22,136 nt of DNA. Origin: Chrysochromulina parva (lineage: Eukaryota > Haptophyta > Prymnesiales > Chrysochromulinaceae). Made by a program: the position numbers and the translations under genes. Positions 7,280 to 17,200 of this stretch are shown here, one piece after another. The stretch's first letter is position 1. Every line of letters starts with the position of its first letter. The notes beneath the pieces were generated by a model. It saw only the letters and a program-made list of their open reading frames with translations, did no database searches and had not been told where the DNA came from. Location of the stretch: positions 1 to 22,136 of the forward strand of contig PJAB01000682.1 in the NCBI GenBank assembly GCA_002887195.1, in the 5' to 3' direction.

Positions 7280-8780
7280 CCAGTTCCACGTGCTGACCCT
7301 GGCAGAGAGCACTGCGGCGGACAACACGCTGCCTCAGTTCATGGTCGGTTTGAACAACGGGTTCCTGCCGCGGCAGAAGCCCCTCGTGCGCCTGCCTTCC
7401 GCATACAAAGAACTAGACGAGTTGCTGGATGACATGCCAGTTATCAAGAAGAATGGGCAATCTGGTCTGCTTCACTTCGGATCGTTTGGCGAAGCCGTCC
7501 GCACCCGACTACCGCTCTACGACACGACGCACGTGCACGACCAGCAACTGCTCTCCGCGCTCTTTCGCGACTACACATTTGCATGTAGCAGCTACCTCAT
7601 GGAGCCTTGCGATCTGGCGAGCCGCACGGACAAGTTCGCCAAGGCTCTGCCTCTTGGTCGTGATCGTCTGCCCGCTAACATCGCCGTGCCGCTGGCTGAT
7701 ATCGCCGCTAAGCTGCAGGCGAAACCGTTCATGGAGTACGCCCTGTCGTATGCGCTCTACAACTTTTCCGTGAAGAACGATGCGCTGCCGCTGCAGCCGG
7801 AGAATATCGAGCTGATCCGCGCCTTCCACGGCGGCCAGGCCGAGTTTGGGTTCATCGCCGTGCACATTGCCATGGTGCAGCACAGCGGCAGGCTCGTGCG
7901 AGCCACGCGAGACGTGTTGGACAACGTCGAGGCTAGGGATCGACCCGGGACGGACGCGGCCATGGCCACACTCCTGCAAGTGATGAAGACCATTCAAGAC
8001 AGCATGGAGACCATGTGGAGGCACAGCGACCCAGACAAATATCTGCAGTTCCGGTCGTTCATCATGGGCACGAAGTCTCAACCAATGTTCCCCAATGGAG
8101 TCGTGTACGAGGGCGTAGCCGATCAAGCCACTTTCTTTCGTGGTGAATCCGGCGCGAACGATTCGATGATCCCGACCATGGACAACCTCTTGCAGCTGAC
8201 CAGCGTAATGCCCAACAACCCTCTCACCGACATCCTCAAAGATTTCCGCAGCTATCGTCCCGTTCATCACAGCCAGTGGCTGGCCCATGTGGAGGATGAG
8301 GCTCGGCGCGTCAACGTGCGGCGGTTTGCGCAGGCCGAGAGCAACAGTGCCGTGCTCTACCTCGCCCTTCTCGACCAGGTGCGCGAGTTCCGTGACCGGC
8401 ATTGGAAGTTCGCCAAGGAATACATCATCAAGCACACGCTCCATCCGGTGGGCACCGGCGGATCACCCATCGTGCGCTGGCTTCCCAATCAGCTCCAAGT
8501 TGTCCTCGACCAAATGACCGAAACGTCCAAGCTCATTAATAGGGACGAGCTTACTGCAGCGAATCGCGTGATGGCCAATGACCTGACCAGGCGCGGTGCG
8601 GTGCAGGCCCGTATCCTCAAACGCGAGGTGAAGTCGCTCGAGGCCAAGTTCAGCACAAACGCGGATCATCGCGCGTCGAAATCGCGCCTCAACGTCGGCC
8701 AACTGACCAGGCCATTGGACATGCCGGTTCCAGGGCATACGACAGGATCACACGATCAGAGAGAGGGAGGGATCCGATGA
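7182..8780 (+). CDS. Indoleamine 2,3-dioxygenase family protein
   Basis: This is a heme dioxygenase of the IDO family, which opens the indole ring of L-tryptophan to N-formylkynurenine, the first step of the kynurenine route to NAD. From the ATG at 7182 the protein is 532 residues; the ATG at 7239 gives 513. Family blocks appear in order: MEYALSYALYNF (184-195), FRSFIMG (290-296) with Arg291 aligning to the substrate-contacting Arg of human IDO1, NGVVYEGV (305), FFRGESGANDS (318-328), ILKDFRSYRPVHH (351-363), REFRDRHWKFAKEYI (401-415) with His407 as the expected proximal heme ligand, and GTGGSPIVRWLPNQ (424-437). The first 35 residues are Ser/Arg/Leu-rich with no acidic residue and are internally duplicated, which suggests a mitochondrial presequence. 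A charged tail of about 80 residues follows the catalytic core. The frame extends upstream only to a GTG at 7143, unlikely as a start here. Confidence 0.93.
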   Translation: MLRCLTSSSSAIRRVSPSAMLRCLTSRSSAIRRQFHVLTLAESTAADNTLPQFMVGLNNGFLPRQKPLVRLPSAYKELDELLDDMPVIKKNGQSGLLHFGSFGEAVRTRLPLYDTTHVHDQQLLSALFRDYTFACSSYLMEPCDLASRTDKFAKALPLGRDRLPANIAVPLADIAAKLQAKPFMEYALSYALYNFSVKNDALPLQPENIELIRAFHGGQAEFGFIAVHIAMVQHSGRLVRATRDVLDNVEARDRPGTDAAMATLLQVMKTIQDSMETMWRHSDPDKYLQFRSFIMGTKSQPMFPNGVVYEGVADQATFFRGESGANDSMIPTMDNLLQLTSVMPNNPLTDILKDFRSYRPVHHSQWLAHVEDEARRVNVRRFAQAESNSAVLYLALLDQVREFRDRHWKFAKEYIIKHTLHPVGTGGSPIVRWLPNQLQVVLDQMTETSKLINRDELTAANRVMANDLTRRGAVQARILKREVKSLEAKFSTNADHRASKSRLNVGQLTRPLDMPVPGHTTGSHDQREGGIR

Positions 8781-9507
8781 ATCTACACTCGTCAAAAACG
8801 GAGTGAGTTCAGTCCTCGGTTGAGAAGGTTGAGAAGATATTGACTGTCTTCGGTGTCGGTGTGCGTCGTCTGCGACCGTCTTCGGCGCGCGAGCTGCAGC
8901 GGCCCGCTCGAGCACGAGCACGGCCGGTAAGAAGAAGAACATAAGAAGGGACACGCTCAGGGGCACGCCTGGCGGGCTTTTGCGTGTGAGAGGCTGTGAT
9001 GCCCGTCCATGGTTCTTAGCACTTAGGCGATACAGCCGGACCTAACGGACCCGGGACCGGTTAACGATTCTTCGAACTTGTTCAGCTGTGGCCCAGCGAC
9101 GCGCCCTGCGCGCATCGCTTGCACGGCACCTCCGGAACGACTCTTTAACCCGCCCTGCACGGCAGTTCTCAGCTCATGCCGCGCGCCGCTCATCACGTAC
9201 GGATTTTAGTCGATTTTGCTGCGTGGATTCACACGTTAAACACTATACACCCACCATGTACCGAACGATCCCCACACGTGCTACAAAACCTGATTTTCGC
9301 GACGTCGAAGCAGCTGACTCGAAGCGAAGCCGGTTCCCGGATGCGGCGTCCTCTTATGGCTCTTGTCATTTTCTCGATCGCGACCACCGTGATCTGCACC
9401 GGAGCACGTGCGCGGCTGCGCGCGACCGCAGCATCCCATGGACGCCTTGCCGGCAACCGATCGCAGGATATGCTCTCTTCGACGGCGGACGCTCCGATCA
9501 GAGATGA
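8781..9507. other. Convergent gap between IDO and phosphatase genes
   Basis: About 730 bp separate the IDO 3' end from the phosphatase 3' end. GACCCGGGACCGGTTAACG at about 9048 belongs to the ACCGG-rich motifs seen in other gaps of this window. The segment 9190-9300 is relatively AT-rich. Only one short frame is worth noting (9341-9517, listed separately). No RNA gene was recognised. Confidence 0.5.
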
Positions 9508-9517
9508 TCAGAGATGA
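9341..9517 (+). CDS. Possible short secreted or membrane peptide, unconfirmed
   Basis: A 58-codon ATG frame begins MRRPLMALVIFSIATTVICTGARA, which reads as a strong signal peptide or single membrane span: a basic N-region, a hydrophobic core and an AxA-like end. A short polar tail follows. The same frame is open from another ATG at 9176 (113 residues). It overlaps the antisense phosphatase stop by 10 bp. No family is recognised. It may be a chance frame or an exon of an unseen gene. Confidence 0.2.
   Translation: MRRPLMALVIFSIATTVICTGARARLRATAASHGRLAGNRSQDMLSSTADAPIRDDQR
9496..9515. repeat. 10-bp tandem duplication across a stop codon
   Basis: GATCAGAGAT occurs twice in a row (9496-9505 and 9506-9515), followed by GATGG. 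The second unit contains the phosphatase TGA on the minus strand (9508-9510), so the last codon, the stop and the first 3'UTR bases are duplicated. Confidence 0.9.
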
Positions 9518-10632
9518 TGGAACGCCTTCGGTTGAAGATTCTGCCACGGCCCATTGACGGCCGCAAGTACGTGCCGCTTTTCAGTTGATAAGTTCGCCTC
9601 GACGCCGTCTTCACCGATGGACCAAAGCACCTCATCGTCAAGGCGCTCGTCGGCGGCGATGCTGCCGCCCGCATCAACGCGCTTCCACGAGCGCACGCTC
9701 CGGAGCCGTGGCAACGTTGTCGCATCCAGCTGCAGCTCGGTGACGCGAGCGCGCCGCATGTAACAGATCTTCTTCGAGGCGTCGCAGGAGCCGTACGCTC
9801 CGAGCCCCGGCGAGCCCTCGTAACAGAGGTTGACGGCGGGTGACTCCTTGGAAGGAGCAGCTGGCCAGCGAACGCAAAAGTCGTTCGTGTGGTCGTGGCC
9901 GCAAAACCCTGCTACCACGCCGCCCCGCTGGAGCGCCGGGAAGACGTCAGGATTAGGGAGATCATCACAAATGGGCTCTCGCATGGCGCCCGAGATGGGC
10001 TGGTGAGCGTCGATTGCATCCTGGTACTCGCGCAGCGGGATGTGGTAGAAAGCCAGCGTCGGCACCGGTGGCAAACTCGCGGTGATGTTCTCAAACCACG
10101 CAACCTGCTCGTTGTTGATCGATAGGCTCACGTGATCAATGCGGCTGTCGAAGAAGACGAGGCGCGCGACAGTCGTCGCGTTGGCCAGCACGTCGATGTA
10201 AAAGTTGCCAGGCGACCCGGCAACGGGGCCGTACTCGGTCTTGGTGCGCGGCATGCTCGTGATGTACTGCATGACCTCATCGCGTGAGAGGAAGCTCTCC
10301 TCGTCGTGGTTTCCGAGCGATGCGGCCCATGGGAGCTCAGCGGTGATGGCGACCCCATACAGATCGTCCATCGCATCCTTGGGCGGTTTGGAGTCCCCAT
10401 CGATGATGTCGCCCGTGTACGCGACCAGGTGGGGCTGCTCCTTGCGGAGCACTGATTCGAGAAAGGTGGTCGTGTTACGGTGCGAGCAGGGCTGCCCCTC
10501 AGGCACGTCTTTGCATGAGGGCTGCAACGGGTGGTAGTGTGTATCGCTAATGTGGACGATGCGGAGTGTCCCCGACGCGCCAATGCTCACCGACTGCTGG
10601 GCGGGCGCCGCAGAGAGCAGAAGAGCAAGCAT
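9508..10632 (-). CDS. Calcineurin-like metallophosphoesterase, PAP28/29-type purple acid phosphatase
   Basis: From the ATG at 10632 the protein is 374 residues, with a short hydrophobic start (MLALLLSAAPAQQS) that may be a signal peptide. The frame runs on to a GTG at 10770, which is not a credible start in a eukaryote. Dinuclear metal-site motifs are complete and ordered: ISDTHYH (Asp30, His32), TGDIIDGD (Asp75), GNHDE (Asn108, His109), FYHIPL (His197) and GHDH (His246, His248). GSPGLGAYG followed by RRARV and SWKRVD near the C-terminus matches the plant PAP28/29 and fungal Dcr2-like group. It should hydrolyse phosphomonoesters, probably outside the cell or in a vacuole, consistent with phosphate scavenging. 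NATT at 151 and NITA at 182 are possible N-glycosylation sites. A fully soluble cytosolic form cannot be excluded because the signal is weak. Confidence 0.9.
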   Translation of the reverse strand: MLALLLSAAPAQQSVSIGASGTLRIVHISDTHYHPLQPSCKDVPEGQPCSHRNTTTFLESVLRKEQPHLVAYTGDIIDGDSKPPKDAMDDLYGVAITAELPWAASLGNHDEESFLSRDEVMQYITSMPRTKTEYGPVAGSPGNFYIDVLANATTVARLVFFDSRIDHVSLSINNEQVAWFENITASLPPVPTLAFYHIPLREYQDAIDAHQPISGAMREPICDDLPNPDVFPALQRGGVVAGFCGHDHTNDFCVRWPAAPSKESPAVNLCYEGSPGLGAYGSCDASKKICYMRRARVTELQLDATTLPRLRSVRSWKRVDAGGSIAADERLDDEVLWSIGEDGVEANLSTEKRHVLAAVNGPWQNLQPKAFHHL

Positions 10633-11089
10633 GTTCCGAGCCCGAGGTGGCCGATCCGGGGCGAGCCAGGCCGGGGCACCACGCACCGGTATTGTAGGAA
10701 ACCAGAACCTCCGCGGAGCCTCCGGTCCAGTCAGTTTCGTCAAAGCCTCCCGCGCTGAACAGGACGGCACACACCCTCAGTAGTAAACACTAATGAGGTC
10801 GGTCTCTCCAGCGGTCAACGCCGACGCCCGACGGCGACGCCCGAGGTGTGAGCTGTGTGCTGTGAGCGCTGTGTGCTCTGTCCTGTGACGCACGCGTGCG
10901 CCACCGCGCGGCACGCAGGTCGCAGCCGCTGTGCCTGGTCGCGCTGCTGCCACTGCCAGGCCCCAGGGCCTCCCAGGCTCTTTTCTCGTTGCTTGAACGG
11001 GATTCACGGCACAACACAGCCGTTGATGGTTCCGCTCGTAAAAAATTATGCTGAATATTGAACGTGCTATGACGCTATGAATATGTTCG

Positions 11090-11110
11090 TACCGCGCGGT
11101 AGCGGTACCG
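11090..11110. promoter_or_regulatory. Two adjacent palindromes with ACCG/CGGT cores
   Basis: TACCGCGCGGTA (11090-11101) is a perfect 12-bp palindrome. CGGTACCG (11103-11110) is a second one, one base later. They lie about 460 bp upstream of the phosphatase ATG. A transcription-factor site is inferred from symmetry and from similar ACCGGT elements in other gaps; nothing shows function. Confidence 0.35.
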
Positions 11111-11200
11111 GTCAATTTTAGTCAATTTACGCCCTTTACCGGGTTGTCGACCGTGTTGTGTATTACGGACCTGTTCGACGTCCCGCGCGAGCCGAGCCGG

Positions 11201-11235
11201 TATATATACGTTCATTGATAGAATGATACGTTCAT
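11201..11235. promoter_or_regulatory. TATATATA element with 20-bp-spaced direct repeat
   Basis: TATATATA at 11201-11208 is unusual in this GC-rich sequence. It runs into ATACGTTCAT (11206-11215), which is repeated at 11226-11235. Preceded by GCCGG, it resembles, on the other strand, TATATACCGG at 3219. A promoter role for the phosphatase, about 570 bp away, is possible but distant. Confidence 0.3.
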
Positions 11236-11666
11236 CAAACGTGCCAGACCCGTGCCTGAAGACCTGCTCTGTCAAACCGCACCGCCCTGCGCCCGTGCGG
11301 CTAGTACCGGAACCGGCGCGGACGAACACGCGCCACGCGCGCCACTGCAAATCCCCTCCGGTCGTCTCATCTCATTCTCCGAAGGGCCCCTGGTTACACT
11401 GGAGTGTGTGGAGCTCCGCCGCCCCAGACGCGCACAAAACCGCCTGCTCTCTCCCGTATGCATGTCGATGGCGGCCCTGCACCTCCAGGGTCGACGGTCG
11501 GTACTCCGAATCTCATCACGTCACGCCCGGCGCCACGCACTTCTACATGCGCTCTTGTTCTTACTGTCACTCTCGTCCATCTGCGTACTCGCCCCACCCG
11601 CTGCCATGGAGCCGCGGCGTACGCCGCAGCCGTTGCTTTCACCCCTGCCGCCGTCGCCGCCGTCGC

Positions 11667-13968
11667 TTACGAGAGGTAGAACGCGCCCTGGCCCTCATTG
11701 ATCGCGGTGAAGAGGCGCTGCTTCATGACTACCTTGCTCGAGTAGTCAGGCAGCTTGACATAGTTGGCGCAAGTCATCACCGAGGGCAGGTACGCGTCGG
11801 GTGAGATGCCATCCTCGGGCCGCTTCTGCACGATGGTGAGGCGAGGGTTCAGTCGCGCGAGGCCGCCCACGGGCAGCCGCGGCGAGCCCGTCACAAACTT
11901 GAGGAAGGTGGCCACCTCGCCCGGGCTCATCTCGCATAGGATCTCGAGCAGAAAGCCGATGGCCTTCGAGGCGCGCGTGTACCCGTGGTCGAACTTGAGG
12001 TACTCGACGATGGTGCTCACCTCCCACGCCTCCTTGGAGCCGTTGAGCACGCAGTCGAGCTCGGACGGCGCGAAGGCGCTCAGGTGCTCGATTGGGAAGA
12101 CGGCCGAGAAGCCCTCGCGGAAGGCCTTGATCTGCGCAAGCACCGCCTCGACGAGGTACACGTCGAGCACGCGCTGCACGTACTCGCCCACGTTGTCGAG
12201 TGTTACGTCCCGCGCACCGCCGTCGGGGCAGAGCTCGATCTCGGGCGCGCCAGGCAATGTTAGGTCGAGTCCGAGGTCGCCCACCTCGACGCCGTCGAGC
12301 TTGAGTGCCTTGACGGACGCGTCTGACGGTTTGGCGCCCCCGCGCAGCAGCGCCGTGCGCTGGTGCGCGAGGCGTTGCAGCTTCTGCAGCTGGCTCGCGA
12401 GCGACGGGTTAACCTCTGCCAGGTCGGCGATAGAGAGGGGCTCGCCAAGCAGCTGCTTATAGAACGTCTGGCAAAAGGGCAGATCGACCAGCCGATTGTC
12501 GAGCATCGCCTTGGCGACGAACTTGCCCATGAAGCCAAAGAGCTGCAAGGTGCGCGCTGGCACGCCGCTGCCGTCTGCGCCCTGCGCAATGGGGCGAGGG
12601 TACAGCCCGCACGCAGCGTACACGTACGATGCCTCCTCGTCGCCGGTCTTGATCTTGTCCATGTCGCTGACCTCCTTGGCAGACGCGGCCGACGCGGACT
12701 CGTCCACCCACAGGCGCAGCTCGGAACGGCGCAGCTCGCGCGAGACCAGCGTATAGAACTCGAGCGTCGGTCCGAGGCCAGTGCCCGCCTCGCCAAAGTA
12801 TTCTACCTCGAGCGACGCCTTCTGCGCCGCGTACAGGTCAATGACCTTGAGGGCCGAGTCGACCACGCGCGAGCGCGAGATGCGCACCTTCTGGCGCGGC
12901 AGCCGACCGAGACGAAGTTCAGCGCCGCGCTCGCTCGCCGAGGCGTCGTTGGGCGCGGCGGCGCCCTCTTGTGAGTGCTGCTGCAGCCGCTGCAGCGCGC
13001 GCGAGAGGCCAAACGCCGTCGACTGGAGCAGCAGCCGGCGCGCCTCGAAGGCAAAGAGCTCTGGGCAGCCGCTCGCGAGCGAGGCGCACCAGCTGGGCAG
13101 AGCGCGCGCGCACAGCGCCAGTGGGTCAGCCAACTGGCGCTGCAGCTTGGCGTTCAGCTTGCGGTTGACGAACGCGGACACGTGCGCCGCCGGTGGCGGC
13201 GCGCCGGACGCCGCGCCCATGCCGGCGCGCTCGTAGAGGGCGGCGCCGTGCGCGTCGAGCTTGGTGAGCGTCCAGAGAAGCTGCAGCAGCGGCGCCGCCG
13301 AGCCACCCTCGGTAGCGAGCGCAGGCGGCTCGGCGGCGAGCAGAGCAAGCAGTGGCTCGCGCTCGTGGGGCAGCACCTTCAGCGACCAGCCTTTGCCCCC
13401 GGCTGCGGAGGCCGCCGCGGCGGGCACGCCGTCCGCGGCGAGAGACGACGACGGTGGCGCGGTTCCCTCGCCGCCCTCGGACGCCATGACCCGAGCGCGG
13501 TCCTCCTCGCGCAGCGGTTGGTAGCTGATCGAGTAGACGTCGGCCCAGAGCCGCTGCCCAATCGACGACTGCAGTGTCGGCCGCGGCGGCGGCTGCGCGC
13601 CGCCCTCGCCCTCGGCGCCGGCCGCCACCGCCGTCGAGCTGCCCTCACCTGCGCCGTCCGATCCACCGGCGGGCGTGGGGATCGCAAGGCGCGGCATGGT
13701 GCCATACTGGCGAATGGCCTCAAAGATGGTCATCGAAAAGGGGAGTAGCCGTCCATTGAATAGCAGTCCGAGGTGGTGAAAGCGCCCGTCGGGGCCCGTC
13801 ACCGTCACGCCCGTGCTCACGCCGCTGCTCCCCTCGGCCGTGGCCGTGGCTGCCGACGCCATCGCCGGCGGCAGTGGCGCCGCACTCGCCGAGCGGACGG
13901 CTCCGGCCGCCGCGGCCTCTGATGCGGGAGGCGTCGACACCGACGAGGAGGCGGCAGCGGCAGCAGCA

Positions 13969-14014
<46 letters not shown>

Positions 14015-14220
14015 GACCACTGGGCTTGCGCAGGGCGGCGGCGGCAGAGGAGGAGGCGGCCGCCGAGCTCGCGGCCGCTGCAGGGAGCAGCAGGGCGGAA
14101 GGGACAGCCTTAGTGGCGGCGGCGGCGCCGTGCGGTGGGGAAGAGATCTCGAGATCGTGCACGCATTCGGCATCGATCGAGGAGGCGAGTGCGGGCGACG
14201 CAAGCATGCCGTCGCCCTCA

Positions 14221-14252
<32 letters not shown>

Positions 14253-17200
14253 CTCGTCGTCGTCGTCATCGTCAACTTCGGCCAAGGACTCCTCGGCGTC
14301 CGCTTCGTCCTCGTCGGCACCAAAGACACCCTCGACATTCGCGCCGGATCCACCGCTGCGCGTGCCCTTGGCCACCGCCCGCTCGCCACGCACCGGCAGC
14401 TTGCCCGCCGCCGAGCCACCCGCGGACGTGACCGAGGCGGCGGCTGCGGCGGCTGCGGCGGCGGCGGCTGCGGCGGCTGCGGCGGCGGCGGACGAGGAGG
14501 CCGCCGCGGCCGCCGCCGCAGCAGCAGCGGCGACTGCATCAATCGACGAGCCGTCACCGCCCTCCACTGGGTCGCGCAGCATATGCCGGAGCGATACGTC
14601 GCGGCGCACTTTGGGCCAGAGGAACTCCTCGATGGCGGCCACCGAGGCGAGCGGCTCGATGAGCACTACATTGGTCGAATACTCACGCAGCGAGGCCGAG
14701 GTGCCCGGCGCACGCTGCAGCCGCAGCTTGAAGGGCTGCGTGAGCGCCTTGAGGCCGGCCGAGGCGGTGTCCGTGGACGAGCCCTCGGTGAGAAGCAGCG
14801 GCAGGCTTTCCGTCAAATTAATCGCCTCCTGCAGCTTCGCCACGAGCAACCCAAAAGTGGCGCCACCCGCGCCCAGGCGGGCCGCGTGCGTCACCTCTTC
14901 GTCGGTGGGTGCCTTGAGCGGCGGCGGCAGCGCCGCCGAGCGAGTAGACGCGCGCGTCTTCTTGGCGGTCAACTCGGCGACGGCTGAGGCGGGCGGCGAG
15001 GGCGAGGGCGTGCCCAGGAAGAGATGGCAGAAGGCGAGCAGGCGGAAGGTGCGGCGCTCCGTGCCCAGAATGGGCCCGCCCACGCCACTCGCCGCATCGC
15101 CACTTGCCGCCTCCGCTCTTTCCGCTTCAGCGTCGGCCGTCAGGTAGGCCAGCAGCGCTTCCACGAGCCCAGACTGCGCGAACTCAAAGGTGGTGATGCC
15201 CTCGGGATGCGAAGGCGAGAGCATCTGCGCCACGTCACGGAGCGCCGCTACGTCCGCGTGCGCCAGCAGCGGCGCGGCCGCCAGGTTGACGAGCGGGTGC
15301 ATCGTCGAGTACAGGGTCGGGTCGGAGATGCGCGCGGCAAGCGCACGCAAGCTCGCGAGCGACGCCGAGCCGTCGCCCGCCGCGAGCGCGCGCGAGAGCT
15401 TCGCGTCGGTCGCGATAAACTGCGCCTTGAACTTGTGCGCACGCACCACTAGCGTTGCCGTGGCCAAGTCGGGCGTCCGGTTCGCCACCGGCGCGGCCGT
15501 GGCCGGCGGTGGCGCTGTCGACGGGGCGGCCGCTGCCGCCGGCGACGAAGCCACAGCCTTTGAGCCTGCCGCCCCGCTGCCGATCGCACCGCCGCTGCTG
15601 CCGGCCTCGCCTATGCTCGACGAGCGCGAGGCGCGGCGTGGCGCGACACTGCTGCTCGGCGCGGCGGCAGGCGGCTCGACAGCGGGCACGGCGGGCGTCG
15701 TGGCGCCCTTGGGCGGTGCGCTTTGGGTGAGGGCATGCACTGCGTGGAAGACACCCTCGCGCAGAAAGCGCTCGTGGTAGATGTGCGGCAATTTCTCGAG
15801 GAGCGTCTGGGCGATGCCGAACGCGGCGAGGGCCTGGCTCGGATCTTGCGCCGAGAGCAGCGACGCGATGAACGAGGCGAAGGGGAGATCGCGAAGCAGC
15901 CCCTCGAGGCCGGAAGCCGAGTGCAGGCAAACCACCTTAGAGATGGCCGAGAGACACTTGGTGCGCACGCCCGCGTTGGCCGCGCTTGAGTGCGCCTGCA
16001 GCAGCACTGGAAAGAGGTGCTCCGCATAATCGCCAAGCAGGTGGGGCTCCTCCATCAGCAGCCGCTCGCGGTCCGATACCTTTTCGGAAGGCTCGGCGTC
16101 CTCCTCGTCACCGTCGGCCTGGCGTGATCGACGCTTGGGGTGCGCGCTGCGCCCGCCGCCGCTCGGCGCGCTGCGTGGCGCGGGCAGCAGCTCGTTGCAC
16201 AGCGAGAGGATCTGGTGCATCTGGTCTTGCGGGCGGCTGGCGGGCGCACCCACGCCTGATGCAAGCGACTCGTCGGTGAGAAGGATGTCGCGCAGCTTGG
16301 CCGCCACCTCCTGCTGCAGCAGCTGCAGCGCCAGGTTGGGAGATCCGCGCGCGAGAGTGGCGAGCATGCGAAGGAGCATCGTGCATGTAGAGGGCGAGAG
16401 GGTCACGTCGGCCGAGGAGGCGCCACCCGCGACCATCGTCGAGATCAGCCTGAGCAGCGCGGGGAGCAGCCCGTGCGACGCGAGCATCTCGAGCTTGGTC
16501 GCCGAGGATGCGAAGTCGTCCACCAGCCGCGCGAAGCCCAAGCACACGTGCTCGAGTACCTTTTGGTCGTGATGGTTGAGGAGGTTGGTCATCAGCGGCA
16601 CCGCTTCTTGCACCAGGTGCGCGCACTCGAGCGGCAGCCCGCGGCACATGTTGGCCGCCGTCGAGACGGCCACGCGCTGCACGCCCGTCGCGAAAAAGTC
16701 AACGTATTGTAGCACTGCGAGCATGCCACCCGCGCGCAGGATGGCGAGGGGGTGCTCGTGTGAGAGCTTCTCAAGCGCCTGGAGCGACTGCTCGGCAAGG
16801 TCGATGTACTCGATCGAGAGGAGCTTTTCGCAGAAGAGGGGCACCGCGTCGTAGTGTACGAGCGCCGCGGACGACGAGGGCAGCACGTCCATCATGTGGC
16901 ACATGGCACGCGCTGCGAGCAACATGATGTCGGCATTGTGCTCCTTGCGCATCATCTGCACGAGCAGAGGGATGAAGACGTCGACGGACATGGAAGCCAT
17001 CGAGTCCTCGGTACCTGCCGAGGGCGAGAGGGCACACGCGCGCGCGCAACGGTGACGTTATTTAGCGACCGGTGGCGGTCAAGATGCGTGTGCAAAACGG
17101 GGGGAGGGCTTTCCGAGCACAGTCCCCCCCGATCCGCTCATGAGGGGCGGGGCGCCGCGCACCGATGGAGAGAAGCTCGCAGAGCTCGTTGAGCGCGACG

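Larger units (their letters stand above)
10633..11666. other. Gap between phosphatase 5' end and HECT gene 3' end
   Basis: About 1 kb holds the phosphatase promoter and the HECT 3' region. It contains adjacent palindromes at 11090-11110, a TATATATA stretch at 11201-11208, a direct repeat ATACGTTCAT (11206-11215 and 11226-11235), GTCAATTT twice at 11111-11127, and an imperfect GCTGTGTGCT repeat near 10851-10880. Frames on the plus strand between 11223 and 11804 carry a Leu-rich run but no domain and are not called. Confidence 0.5.

Noticed and set aside
7509..8444. 311-codon minus-strand frame within IDO
   Set aside because: The plus strand encodes the full ordered set of IDO motifs, so this is a mirror frame.
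11223..11804. Plus-strand frames with a Leu-rich, signal-like run near 11550
   Set aside because: Overlap the HECT 3' end, start codons are unclear, and the composition is that of GC-rich shadow frames.
13813..15147. 444-codon plus-strand frame inside the HECT gene
   Set aside because: It is antisense to codon runs of a well-supported ligase and consists mostly of Ala and Ser runs; no domain is seen.
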